From assembly GCA_027886185.1 (NCBI GenBank), contig WOAB01000593.1, positions 1,823,001 through 1,887,000 on the forward strand: a stretch of DNA of 64,000 bases. The letters are read 5' to 3'. The notes beneath the pieces were generated by a model. The model saw nothing but the letters and a program-made list of their open reading frames with translations. It had not been told where the DNA came from and did not search any database. This stretch comes from Rheum nobile (Eukaryota > Streptophyta > Magnoliopsida > Caryophyllales > Polygonaceae). Positions 11,003 through 22,700 of this stretch are shown here, piece after piece (the first letter of the stretch is position 1; every line of letters starts with the position of its first letter). Both the position numbers and the translations under genes were made by a program.

Positions 11003-11655
11003 CCTTTTACATATCATCATCTGACACTAAGCGAAGACTTCCTCCTTACAAAAACACAAATGCAGAATAGCATTTACATTGGATCCTGTCATCCGTAAAA
11101 AAGCGCTTATATTACATTACACGATCGATCGAAACACGGGGAGATGACAACACAGGCACGTCGGCACACCGCCTGCCTTATACAAAACATAAGGTATAAC
11201 ACCTTATTACATTTACGCAATAAAACATATTGCTTACCTCCCCGGCATAATGTCATGACTAACACAAACACATCGCAAGCCTGCTCTACATACATACACA
11301 CGGTGAAACCCCACTCGACGGAGCATACGGGTGAAACCAACATACACGAAATACAAAACGTTGTCGATAACTTCCTTGAAGGTCCGACGAACATGTACGA
11401 AATGAACTAGCATACGACTCTATATGTAAAAATACAATTGCATCGAAATAAAAGCATCTTTATACAAATACGCGACCCGCGATGGTGGACGGGTCGCCAA
11501 AACACATTGTCTGCCTACACATCTGTAGGACTTTTAACGACAATCATTCAGAAATATCCTGCGACCCGCGATGGTGGACGGGTCGCCAAAACACATAATA
11601 TTCAAACCCACACACAGGTGGGGCAAAGAAAGTCATACTACGCAGAGAAAATAAA
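11003..11655. other. Non-coding spacer between array and antisense ORF of element B
   Basis: No convincing ORF is present. The stretch holds two copies of a 26-nt hairpin sequence (11472 and 11561) and no other structure that I recognise. It would be the 3' region of both the sense pol transcript and the antisense ORF transcript. Confidence 0.6.
11472..11597. repeat. Duplicated hairpin in element B
   Basis: GCGACCCG, ten unpaired bases, CGGGTCGC forms a perfect 8-bp stem at 11472-11497. The same 26 bases, with CAAAACACA following, recur at 11561-11586, 89 bp further on. The duplicated block shares little else. Confidence 0.85.
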
Positions 11656-13582
11656 TCAAGCGTCGGGAGCAATGGCATTACCTTCCGCAAGGGTTGGCTC
11701 CAGAGAAGCTATCTCATCAGTCGGCTCGACATCACCAAGATGGGCCTCGTCCTCATCGACGCCTTCATCCACGGCCTCCTATCCGACGTCGGCTAAGCAA
11801 AACAGCTCCTGACCAGGATCGCCCTTTGGGAACATGGAGTCCAGAGTCTCCTTCTCCGCTTTCAGGTCCTAGAGCTCATGCGTGCCCTCGTTGAACTCCT
11901 CGATCATTTCGATGCGTGACTTTACCGCATAAAGGCCCCAATGTCACCAACAATTTGGCCATCGACAATGCGAGCCCGCCTCACCTCCTCCTCAATGCCT
12001 GATCGGTACTCTTCAAACTCCCTCCGACTTGCGACCAGCTCTTCTTGACTGCTCTTCAGCTCCCTGGTGAGGCGATGCTCAGTCTCACGGCATCGACTCT
12101 CCGCTCCCTCTAGCTTGGTCCTCAAAGATGCAAGGTCGGACTCTGACCTAGCAGCCCTGTCCTCGGCCTTGACAAGCATCGCCTGAACACCGGAGTAAGC
12201 TCCCAAGAAATACTGGAAGGCCTGACAGAAAGACACACGACAACACAAAAACACAATCAAGAAACGCAGTCGAGCAGAAAGAAACATAAAAACAAGAACA
12301 AAGGGCAACTCACCCTCCACGCGGAGCATCCCGCTTCACCAATGCAGTCTAGAGGGGAGACATCCTTAACTTCCGACTTCAAAGTCGGGTCTTGAGCGCG
12401 AAAAAGGTCGGCGATCGACTGTCCGATGGCACCGATCTTGCCGACCCCCTCAGCAGTCGCACTCTTTTTCCTAGGGATGTCCTCCACCTTGACGTCTTCA
12501 GGGCAAGCGCTCGCCTTCCTCTTAGAGCCAGTCTTGACTGGAACCGTCAGATCCACCAGATCCGGTTTGCTTGACGCGGCTTTGGCCACCGCCTTCCTTT
12601 GCTCGATCAGACTTTTCCCTGACGCCACCCTCAAACGAGCACTCGATCGACCACCAGGGGAACATGACACGACAGAACAACAAAAAGGGAGAAATCCTAA
12701 AGTACACGACAAAACGAAAAACAGTAGAAGACGCCTGGAGTCAAGAATCTACCTTTTGCACGAGACGATGAGACATTCGACATGTCGTCTTGAGAGGCAG
12801 GAGTCGTCGACAACAGATTGACGTTCATAAACTTTCTTTCAGACGCGGGAATTTCAAGGACAATCTTCGACAAGCCTTCCGACCGGCTACTCACTTCTAG
12901 ATCTTCTGGTTCGGGGACTACAAAAAAGAAAAGTTAAGGCAAGAGTTAAGACACATAAAATACGCGAAAGAGAAGACAAATACATACTATCGATTCGCCA
13001 CTCCGTCAACAAAAATGGACACTCTCCCTCCTTCTCCAAAGAAGAACGTTCGACGAAAAAGAACTTCGACCCCCATCCGCGGTCATTGACATCACGGCTC
13101 TGCACCAAGGGCTTCCGACCATGTCGGATACGCAACTGAACGCGACAAGAACTCTTCGACCCAATAAAGTAGTTATACCACAGAGCGTCAAAATCAAAAT
13201 CGGCCCCAGTTTGAACATTCACAAGGTCTAAAACCCTAAGAACTCTCCACGCCTGAGGCATTACTTGACATGGTGCCAGCGCCAAAGTGGCTAAAAAATC
13301 CCTGACAAGGGGCGAGAAAGGAAATTTGTGCCCTATTCTAAACGGATATGCGTAAAAGCAAATCCATCCTTCGTAACGCGCATCGGCCCTCTCGTCTGGA
13401 TGAGGCAACCTGGTGACCGTCTCTGGTGGAAAGCCTCCGACTTGGAGAACTTGATCCAGCTCCGCCTGGGACAAAGTGCTAGTCAACGCATCCGACTCCT
13501 TCAAAATGAAACGAGGAGGAGTTTCGCCTTCACGAGAATCGGAAAGAGTCTTCGACGACTCGGAAGCCTCGATGGAAACCAT
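11656..13582 (-). pseudogene. Antisense ORF (aORF) of element B, spliced, gypsy-type transposon domain
   Basis: On the minus strand an ATG at 13582 opens a frame with the region VRDFLATLALAPCQVMPQAW, which resembles the plant-specific 'putative gypsy type transposon' domain (Pfam PF04195). Exon 1 is 13582-12988 and exon 2 is 12917-12753; the 70-bp intron between them has GTATGT and TTTTTTGTAG. Exon 3 ends at 12315 with a GTGAGT donor and exon 4 begins at 12221 after CTGTCAG; the acceptor of exon 3 is unclear. Exon 3 is Lys-rich, and exon 4 (RTKLEGAESRCRETEHRL) is coiled-coil-like and ends near 11656. A frameshift near 11935 and two stops break exon 4. Antisense ORFs at this place are known in Grande and Retand-type elements; their function is unknown. 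Confidence 0.75.
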
Positions 13583-13877
13583 TTCGAGAATGGAAAGAGA
13601 GAGAGATCAAAGAGCTATGACTAGAGAAATCAGAAAACTATGGCGAAAGAGACCGAGAAGCTTACCAGAAGAAACTTGCAAAGGAAGATGGGATGAAGAC
13701 TAATCGATTCCCTCTGCTCTGAATTTATGGAGGGAAGCGAAGATTTGCAGAGGCGTCGCATCATGCCCCGATCACGCGCCACGTAGCCCTGAGCAAACGC
13801 GCCAAAAAAGGATGGTGAAGATCGTATCTAGAGAAGTTGCCATGGATTCCGTTTTACTTGCCTAAACCGAAAACCCA

Positions 13878-13894
13878 AGGCAACTTGGGGCTAT
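13878..13894 (+). other. Polypurine tract region of element B
   Basis: AAGGCAACTTGGGGCTAT lies immediately upstream of the 3' LTR. The short purine run GGGG followed by CTAT is the usual position of the plus-strand primer in this lineage. Confidence 0.6.
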
Positions 13895-14565
13895 TGTTGG
13901 GCCTGGCATCCCCAGAGAAGGTGGATCAAGTGAATCGAGCCCAAGCCTGTTGCAGATCGGAAGAACAAAGGAAAAGGCCCAGAGGAGGCGACAAGACTTC
14001 TCTGGTCGAATGCCCTCCGACAGGATTGCGAGAATCTCGCCATGCATTTAATGCCCAGATCACGCAACATCCACAACATTCAAACCACTATAATTGCAGC
14101 AATTAAATGGCATAATCCTTGCCATTGCTCCCGGCATTGAAGACGAAGATATTAGAAAAATATAACAGTCACAATGGAAAAGAACTTACCATATTTGGAC
14201 GACGAAGAAGATAAGAGGATACGAACACATTAACGCTAGACACACAAGCATCCTGGCTAAAAAACGAATCAGAACAACACTTACGCTGCCCACTTAGCTC
14301 TCCAGCAATCATCTGCGCTTACTCTCCACCGGTCGCCACCTAAAAGTCATCGGTCGAGTCCTACACGACCACTCGGTCTAAACTACGATAAGTTGTATCT
14401 CGATTCGATCCGATCAATACATTATCTAATAAAATCATCTCACTATTCTACATTTATTCTTTGCTTGTCAATTATCTGCTTGGTTTGGATTGTTCTCTAT
14501 CACCCGATCGACTAGTTATCCCGTCTAAGGCAATTTAGGTCGTCCGATCCTTTCGCCCCAAAACA
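13895..14565 (+). repeat. 3' LTR of element B
   Basis: This 671-bp copy of the 5' LTR has TG...CA ends and is followed by the target duplication AGTAC at 14566-14570. The differences from the 5' LTR are nearly all A/G or C/T. Confidence 0.95.
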
Positions 14566-14570
14566 AGTAC

Positions 14571-14950
14571 AGTAAATCAACAGTGGCAGAAATAGTATGG
14601 AACACGAGTTCAGTTTTAGCCGATAGGGTGGGAAAGAGAGACCAACCAGAGAGAGGGTCGAGAATCCCTTCCTCAATTACAGTCTCCTCCTTATATACCT
14701 GAAGCCTAATGGCCCTTTACGTCGCGTAGCCGGCCCAGGCCGTAAGGGGGGTACTCAGACCGAGCGGCCGGGTGGGGTCAGGAAGAAGCCGACAGGGTAG
14801 AGCGGGAGGGAGGGCCGCAAATGGTATGGCCGAGAGGAGCTAAGATAGTGCTTCTTGGGGCTTTGCATCGAGTTGGGCCGTATTGCTAATTGGGCCTCTC
14901 CCCTGCTTGGGCCGACGCACTTGGGCCGGACTAAATTCAGCTCCCACACA
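14571..14950 (-). repeat. Element A LTR, outer part
   Basis: This resumes the LTR that is interrupted at 4456. On the minus strand it begins TGTGTGGGAGCTG at 14950, a plausible LTR start, and carries a TATA box. The target duplication of element A cannot be checked because its other end lies outside the window. Confidence 0.6.
14689..14701 (-). promoter_or_regulatory. TATA box of element A LTR
   Basis: Minus-strand GGTATATAAGGAGG lies about 250 bp inside the presumed LTR start at 14950, a suitable place for the U3 core promoter. Confidence 0.5.
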
Positions 14951-15642
14951 CCCAAGGCTTCCACGACAACCACGAGAGTCACACCATCACTTTGGCGAGT
15001 GAGAACCTCCAAGGCACTTGTGAGACAAAGTTCGCTGCTTTGCTTGACGACGTTGCGTTCCAAGGCTCTTGCGATTATCTCAACAGGGACGTTCGCATCA
15101 GGTAATGTTGTGCACCTTTTAAGTGTAATTTGGTGCACAAGTGTGCACCACTATATTTGTCTCCGACATTAACCCATCAATCTCTAGTGTTGACCATCGT
15201 TGACCGATCGTTGACTGGTTAGTGACAAAAGTTACATATAATTGTGCACCATCTTTGAATGTGCACCATGTTACAAATGAAAATGCATAAAAATAAGTGC
15301 TGACCAACGTAAGAATGTACATCATGTTACAATTAAATATGAATAGAATTGCAAATAATAACTGTGCACATGTTATAAAGTAAATGTGCATTGAGTTGGA
15401 TGTCCACCAAAGTCATACTAAAATATGAACAATGTTATAATAAATGTGTATCAGAGTTACAAATAAGTGTGCACCGGCCTATGAATGTAAATTGATTTGC
15501 CGGAGTTGGATGTGCATCAATGTTCATTTAAAAGTGTACATTATCTGTACAAGAACACTTGTTCTGACGAAAATAAAAAGTGCACATTATCTATACGAAA
15601 ACACTTATCGGTATGTAAATAACCGTTCACACCTGAAATAAC
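14951..15642. other. Intergenic sequence with many GTGCAC-like words
   Basis: No gene is visible. From about 15105 to 15590 the words GTGCACCA, GTGCATC, GTACATCATG and GTGCACATTATC recur about a dozen times, separated by AT-rich spacers of irregular length. This looks like a decayed tandem repeat or the subterminal region of a DNA transposon. The left part (14951-15100) is unremarkable. Confidence 0.5.
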
Positions 15643-15978
15643 TAGGGTTGAGCAAAAACCGGGCTAGACCGAAAATTCGGACCGGACCGGTTCTAACTAG
15701 TCCGGTCTCCGGTCCAAAGATTTTCGGAAATCCGGGTCCGATCCGGTGTTTTTAAAAAACCCTAAAATTTTAAGGGGTTTGAGATTTTGTTACATTTGAG
15801 GTTTATGATTTAAGGTAAATTATATTTAAGAGTAAATTATATTTAGATTTGATGGTTTTTTTTATATTTAAAATTGATTAAATTATATTTAAATTTAATT
15901 AAAATATAAATCGGTCCAAATCCGATCCAAATAGGACCGGATCGATCCGGACCAGATTTGGACCTATGATCAACCCTA
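15643..15978. mobile_element. hAT-type MITE, 336 bp
   Basis: The ends TAGGGTTGA and TCAACCCTA are inverted repeats, and the flanking 8-bp sequence GAAATAAC is exact on both sides (15635-15642 and 15979-15986), as expected for hAT elements. Inside the ends are GC-rich inverted words (ACCGGACCGG / CCGGATCGATCCGG) around an AT-rich core. There is no coding capacity. It is inserted in a target that was already a tandem duplication of a 19-bp word starting AAATAACCGTTCAC. Confidence 0.9.
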
Positions 15979-15986
15979 GAAATAAC

Positions 15987-16699
15987 CGTTCACACCTGAT
16001 CACTCCCCAAAAACTAATTGATAAAATTGAAGTGTGAAGTGTTTGGTATTTCATTGTTTTGCAAAGTCGAAACTCGTTGAGGTAGTGCTGCTCCGTTGGT
16101 ACTACTTTACCTATACCTGGCGCTCTCTGGTCGTCCCGTTTTAGGCTTGTAGCCGATAAATACGGCCTTCTCCGTAGATGCATTCACCGCCATTAAAGTA
16201 AACCTCCGCGTTCTCCCTTTTCTCTCCCCTCCCTATTTTCCCTTTCTCCGTGCAATATTCCGAGTAACAAAGCAACATCGCCACCCACAGATTGGGCAGA
16301 TCCCAGGATACATTACAATTTTCACTCACCGCCGGCCGAACATGAGTCAATTTTTTTTCGATTAATTTTGTTTGCTTACATATTTTATTATATACATGTA
16401 TAAAATTAAGTAGTGATTTCGATAGGGTTTCCCCTCCAACCCACCCCCTTTATCTTTACCCCCTCCCAGTTTGGATTCTGAGGAAATCACTAGGTGAAGC
16501 GATCGTCGTCATCCTAATCGAACTTCGTACTCAGCAAATTGCTGTGAAATCGATTGGGTTCTGTGGGCGCGGTGGAGAATATACCCCTTTCTAGGGTTTC
16601 TGATCAATTAATTGGAGAGCCATAACAAGTATTTGGCTTTCTATCTCTCTACCTGCCTCGAATATCTCTCCTAGGGTTTGGATACTCTCTCGCTTGACG
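15987..16699 (+). promoter_or_regulatory. Upstream region and 5' leader of the UPL3 gene
   Basis: There is no ORF of note on the plus strand. The sequence is pyrimidine-rich from 16195 to 16260, AT-rich at 16340-16410 (including TTATTATATACATG, a possible TATA region near 16387), and then CT-rich with repeated CTAGGGTTT-like words (near 16600 and 16670), which are common in leaders of plant housekeeping genes. The transcription start cannot be placed by sequence alone. Confidence 0.5.
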
Positions 16700-16735
16700 A
16701 TGGTAGACGGCGCTAGCGGATCGGCCAACGACTGA
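16700..16735 (+). CDS. Possible upstream ORF in the UPL3 leader
   Basis: The ATG at 16700 opens an 11-codon frame (MVDGASGSAND) that ends in TGA 29 bp before the main start codon at 16765. It is in a different frame from UPL3. If the leader includes it, scanning ribosomes would meet it first; its context (ACGATGG) has the favourable G at +4. Translation is unproven. Confidence 0.35.
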   Translation: MVDGASGSAND

Positions 16736-16764
16736 TCGAGGTCGGTTGAACTCTCTCCCGGGGT

Positions 16765-19700
16765 TTGGGTTTTTGTATGGAAACTCGTAGCCGGAAGCGG
16801 GCGGAGGCGTCCTCATCAGCCCCTTCTCCATCCTCCTCTGTAGGGCCCACCACTCGCGCCGCCAAGCGCTCTCGCCTCTCCTCCTCTTCCGCCGCCCTCT
16901 CTGCCTCCAGCGCCACCTCTTCCTCTTCTGCCCCGGTGACTCGCTCTCGCGCCGCCTCTAAGACGCTAGAACAACCCCCCACTGCTCCGATGGACGAATC
17001 TTCCTCCCGACTCGAACCTGGCTCCAGCCGTCGAGGGAGGAACCAAGGCTCTGATAGGGATAACTCAGATAAAGGGAAGGAGAAGGAGCACGAGATTCGG
17101 ACTAGGGGTATTGACAGGGATGCTGCTAGAGGGATATTGAACATTGATGGTAGCAGCGGCAACGGTGACGATGATGACAATGACAGTGAAGGGGGTTTTG
17201 GGATCCTCCACCAGAATCTGACCTCTGCTAGCAGTGCACTGCAGGGACTGCTCCGCAAACTCGGTGCTGGGCTCGATGATTTGCTCCCTTCCTCTGCTAT
17301 TGCTTCAGCCTCCTCGTCTCATCAGAGTGGTAGGTTGAAGAAGATCCTCTCTGGTTTGAGGGCTGATGGTGAAGATGGAAAGCAGGTTGAGGCTTTGACC
17401 CAGCTTTGTGAAATGCTATCAATTGGGACTGAGGAATCACTCAGTACCTTCTCTGTTGATTCGTTTGTACCTGTTCTCGTCGGTCTGCTTAACCATGAGA
17501 GCAACCCTGATATTATGCTCTTGGCTGCAAGGGCGATTACGCATCTGGTAGATGTTTTGCCTTCTTCATGTGCTGCTGTGGTTCACTATGGTGCAGTCTC
17601 CTGCTTTTGTGCGCGGTTGTTGACCATTGAGTACATGGATTTAGCAGAACAGGTGATTTTCTTACGTCAATTAAAATTTGGACTTATTGTAGCCAATGGA
17701 AGTTGTGATCATTTCAATACAAATTCCGGATTCCTTGTTTCTTTGCTAGTTTCTTATTGTTAAAGCTGAAATCAGTGGGCCTTGTAAGTATTTAACTAGC
17801 AATTGCGCTTACTGCAGATAAAGTTTATGCTATTGTATAGCTATATTGAATTACAAATTGCAAATTAACATGTTCACTATTTTTTTTTGGTGGGATCAGT
17901 CTTTGCAAGCACTGAAGAAGATATCCCAAGAGCACCCGACTGCATGCTTACGAGCTGGAGCATTGATGGCGGTGCTTTCTTATCTGGATTTCTTTTCAAC
18001 TGGAGTTCAGGTAACCAAAGCTTTCAGCCTGGAGCTTGTCTTACTGGCATCATGTTTGCTATCTAGTCTTAGTTTCTCTACTGATATCTTGATTGTTCCA
18101 GAGGGTGGCACTAGCTACTGCTGCAAACATGTGCAAGAAGCTCCCTTCTGATGCTGCTGATTTTGTTATGGAAGCTGTTCCTCACTTAACAAACCTTCTT
18201 CAGTATCATGATTCAAAGGTTTGTCTGTTAGCCTGTTACATTGGAGTGTGGTTGACAGTGCACTTTTTTGCAGATTAATTCATGATTTTTTCATTGTTTT
18301 GTTGTATGTATTTATTGGTTGCCTAGGTGTTGGAACATGCTTCTGTTTGCTTCACTCGGATAGTGGAGGCTTTTGCATCATCACCTGAAAAGTTGGATGA
18401 ACTGTGTAATCATGGGCTGGTCACTCAAGCTGCATCCCTTATTTCTACCAGTAATGCTGGTGGTGGTCAGGCATCCCTTAGTACTTCTACATACACTGTA
18501 AGAGTCACTGCTAATTAATTAGTGCGTGTATGGCAAGATCCAATAATTAGCGGTTGAGGTACATTTTAACGTTTTGGAAAATATAAGGGTGTTTGGTAAC
18601 TAGCGGTAGAGGTAACTTTCAATATTTAGTAGTGTTTGAAAGGCTACTTTTTCAAAGCTATTCTCATTAACGTTTCAATTTAAGCTAGTTTCAACCGTTC
18701 ATTCCACCGCTACTGCCACCATGTCAACCGCTACCGCTTGGCATGCCAAACAGGGCCTAAATATGCATATTGGTAGAACAATAATGACTTCTCATATTGT
18801 GTAGGGTTTGATCCGTCTTCTGTCAACATGCGCAAGTGGATCAACTGTGGGAGCCAAAACATTGCTTCTTTTGGGAATGAGTGGTATTCTCAAGGATATT
18901 TTAGCTGGTTCAGGTCAAGTGGGGAACATGTCAGTCTCAGCAGCTCTAAGCAAGCCACCTGAGCAGGTTTGTTTTATTTCTGCTTCTTCCTTATGGTTTA
19001 TTACAACTTTTTTTCTAGTTAATCATTGTTGTGCATCACTGAATCCCCAACTTCTTTTGAGCATCATTTGTATTGTGCATAATATTGCCTCAGAACAAAG
19101 TGTACGTTGCTACTTCTCTGAACCTGGATATACTTGGATAGGGTTCGTTGCAAACTTGATTGATTTCAAGTATGAGAAATATTTTCCTGTCTCTTCATGT
19201 TTAATGAATGGAAGTTGTGGCTATAACTCAATTGATGCATTCACTCGACTGTCCTGGATGAACAGCAGCGTTCTCATATTGAGTATTTTTGAAATGACAT
19301 TTTTAGTGGTGACACTTCTAGTTTTACTCTGAAACAAAAATGTTCTTACCGCAGTCTAAATATCACTGTAAAGTAAAGTGTCGCACAAAACAAACTGTTG
19401 CCACAAAACAAAGTGTCACGATATAAAACAATATGTCATGAGTGCAATATTAGGTGGCCGGCGACTCTCAAAAAATAAAATAAAATATATTTATTATAAA
19501 ATAGGAACTGATAAACTCTAAGGATAAGTCATTTGATATAAAAACTTTTAACATAGCTTATTTAGATAAACAAATTTCAAAAAATAGGTCATCTTGCGAT
19601 TTTTACCCAAGTCTTCATCAATGTATCATATTCATCATGCTGTTGGAAGTTGAGTGTGGTGCCTATTCACTTTATGCTACAGTTAAGGGCACCAGCAACT

Positions 19701-22700
19701 AGCCTACATCGTAATTTGTGTTGATGAAAGCTGTAGTGCTATATTCTGATGAAAGAAAATACTGATAAATTCCTTCTGATCTTCCCATATGGATATCTGT
19801 GGCCCTATTACCTTTCTGGAATGACAAAGTAATATTTTTACCTTAATGTCTGGCATTCATTGCTTTATCTGAAGGATGCTCTCCAGATTAATAACAAACT
19901 TTTTAATTTCTTTTGATATTTTTAGATTTTTTGAGATTGTGAACCTTGCAAATTAATATAAATACCATAATGTCTGGCATCCATAGCTTTATCTGAAGGA
20001 TGCTCTCCGGGTTAATAACACTATTGATTTGTCTTGATATTTTTTAGATTTTTGAGATTGTGAACCTCGCAAACGAACTTCTTCCTCCACTCGCTCAAGG
20101 CACAATTTCACTTCCAGCTAGTTCGAATTATTTTGTCAGAGGATCTTTCTTCAAGAAATGTCCAAACAGCAGTTCTGGCAAGCCAGAAGATAATAATGTG
20201 AATATTGCCGATGCATCAGTTCGTGAGAAGCTACTCGATGAACAGCCTGAACTTCTTCGTCAATTTGGAATTGATCTGCTTCCTGTGCTAATTCAGGTCA
20301 GTTTTACTTGATGCTCGTGTTGCATTGAGAGTTTTCAAGCTTTTGTTGAGTAAATGTCTTCTCGTGTCCACAGATATATGGGTCCAGTGTGAATGGCCCT
20401 GTTCGTCATAAATGCCTCTCTGTTATTGGGAAATTAATGTATTTTAGCAGTGCCGATATGATATCTTCTCTAAACAGTTCAACGAATATTTCAAGGTACA
20501 ACTCAGTGATTTTCTCGTGCTTCCGATGACTTTATGCTAGTTCTCATAGTTAGTAAATGTGCTTCTTAACTTAGTCATCAAATTTTCAGTTTTCTAGCTG
20601 GTGTGCTAGCATGGAAGGATCCACAAGTACTGGTTCCTGCTCTTCAAATTGCAGAGATTCTTATAGAAAAGCTCCCTGAAACATTTACGAAGATGTTTGT
20701 GAGAGAAGGTGTTGTTCATGCTGTTGACTCATTGATACTGTCCAGTCCACTAAATAGTGGTTCAGCTCAAGCATCTACTCCTGAGAAAGAAGGTGATTCA
20801 ATTCCAGGAACATCATCACGTTCTAGGCGTTCGCGCCGGCGAAGTGACAATTCTAGCTCTGATGCTAACATTATTGATGAATGCAAGAATTCTGCTTCAG
20901 TCAGCATTGGTTCGCCTCCTAGTTCAGTGGAGGTTCCTACTCTAAGTTCTAATCTGCGCACTATAGTCAGTAACGCTGCCAAAAGTTTCAAGGATAAGTA
21001 CTTCGCTTCTGGTCCTGGGGCAACAACTGATGTAGGTGTTTCTGATGATTTATTGCACTTGAAAAACCTCTGCGCAAAGTTGAGTGCTATTGTTGAGGAT
21101 CAGAAAACAAAAGCAAAGGGGAAATCGAAAGCTTCTGGCCGAATTGCAGATATTTATCCTGGCAAGGAGGAGGATTTAATTGGAATAGTATCTGAAATGC
21201 TTGCCGAACTAAGCAAAGGGGATGGTGTATCTACTTTCGAGTTTATAGGCAGCGGAGTTGTTAGCTCTTTGTTAAACTATTTTTCTTTTGGATCCTTCTC
21301 CAAGGAGAAATTTTCAGATACTAATCTACCCAAGCTTAGACAACAGGCACTGAAAAGATATCAATTATTTTCTTCAGCTGCTCTTCCTGCAGGTATGGTT
21401 GAAGGGAGTGAAGCTCCCATGACTATTATAGTTCAAAAGCTTCAGAATGCATTGTGTTCCTTGGAGCGATTCCCTGTTGTTTTAAGTCATTCTGCTAGGT
21501 TCTCAAGTGGGGGTGCACGCCTTTCTTCTGGTCTCAGCGCGTTATCTCAACCATTTAAGCTACGTCTTTGTAGAGCCTCAGGGGAAAAATCCCTTCGTGA
21601 TTATGCAAATACCGTAGTACTGATAGATCCATTGGCAAGTCTAGCAGCAGTGGAGGATTTCCTTTGGCCAAGAGTTCAACGAGGTGAGTCTGGGCAGAAA
21701 CAACCTGCATATGCTGGAAATTCTGAATCTGGGACAGCAGCTGCAGCTGTTGCTGCTGGTGCTTCATCACCTTCCTCTACTCCTGCTTCAAATAGTCGTC
21801 GTCCTTCTACTAGATCAAGAGCTGCTGTAAATATAGGTGATGCATCTAAAACGGATATGTCACAAGAGAAAGCCAGCAGTAAATCAAAGGGGAAAGGTAA
21901 AGCTATTTTGAAGCCTGCTCAAGAGGAGTCTAAAGGTGCTCAAACCAGAAATGCTACTCGTAGAAAAGCAGCTTTAGACAAAGATGCCCAAGTGAAAGAG
22001 CCCAATGGAGATTCTAGTTCAGAGGCAGGCTTTCGTTTTCTTTGCTGTTATTTTTTTCGTAGTTATCTTGTTTATTCTGTTCTCTGGCATGAGAAAATGG
22101 ACATGCATTAAATCAAGCATTCATTGGCAGAATTATTGGGGAATACACTTAAGCAACTTTTCATTCTCTTTTCCATTTCTAGACCACAGCTTAGTTGGCA
22201 ACTGAGATATCAGTCCTTTTAACACTATGCATAATGCTATTGTTATTGTTGCTTTGCTTCCTGCATAAGACTCTCATGTTAGCACTTTTTTCCTTAAAAT
22301 TAACATTTCATTTCCATTGGTTTTGACTTGCAGGATGAGGAGCTAGACATATCCCCTGTTGAAATTGATGATGCTCTTGTCATAGAAGATGATGATATCT
22401 CAGATGATGAAGATGATGATCATGAAGATGTAAGCAATTTAGTAATCTGGACTGCTATAATTCATGCACACATATACTCTATAAATGTCATACTAATCAT
22501 AACTCAAATATAATAGCTCTTTTCTTTTCTGAAGTGAATGAACTTTCACCTTTGCATTAACAATATTGAAGGGGGAAAAGACATAGTGCTACATTTCTGT
22601 GTCGTGTTTTGGATTGGATGGCATGTCAAATGTCATGTATTACCGTCTCTATCATAGACCAAATACTTGTGTTCAGGGAGTGTTATTCTACAATTACTTT

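Larger units (their letters stand above)
4457..14565 (+). mobile_element. Complete Tat-lineage Ty3/gypsy element B, nested in element A
   Basis: Two 671-bp direct repeats starting TGTTGGGCC and ending CCCCAAAACA bound the element, and the 5-bp target duplication AGTAC is exact at 4452-4456 and 14566-14570. The order is LTR, primer site, gag, protease, reverse transcriptase, RNase H, second RNase H, integrase, tandem repeat array, antisense ORF, polypurine tract, LTR; this is the organisation of Retand/Grande-type Tat elements. The LTRs differ at roughly 20 positions by eye (about 3 percent), nearly all transitions. The protein frames carry frameshifts, several stops and changed catalytic residues, so the copy is dead. 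Confidence 0.95.

Noticed and set aside
10738..11024. ORFs across the 42-bp array on both strands
   Set aside because: Their repetitive peptides come from the tandem repeat; no start context, homology or conserved domain supports them.
18808..19332. ORF extending from UPL3 exon 5 into the intron
   Set aside because: The UPL3 alignment ends at 18966 with a GT donor; the rest is intron read-through.
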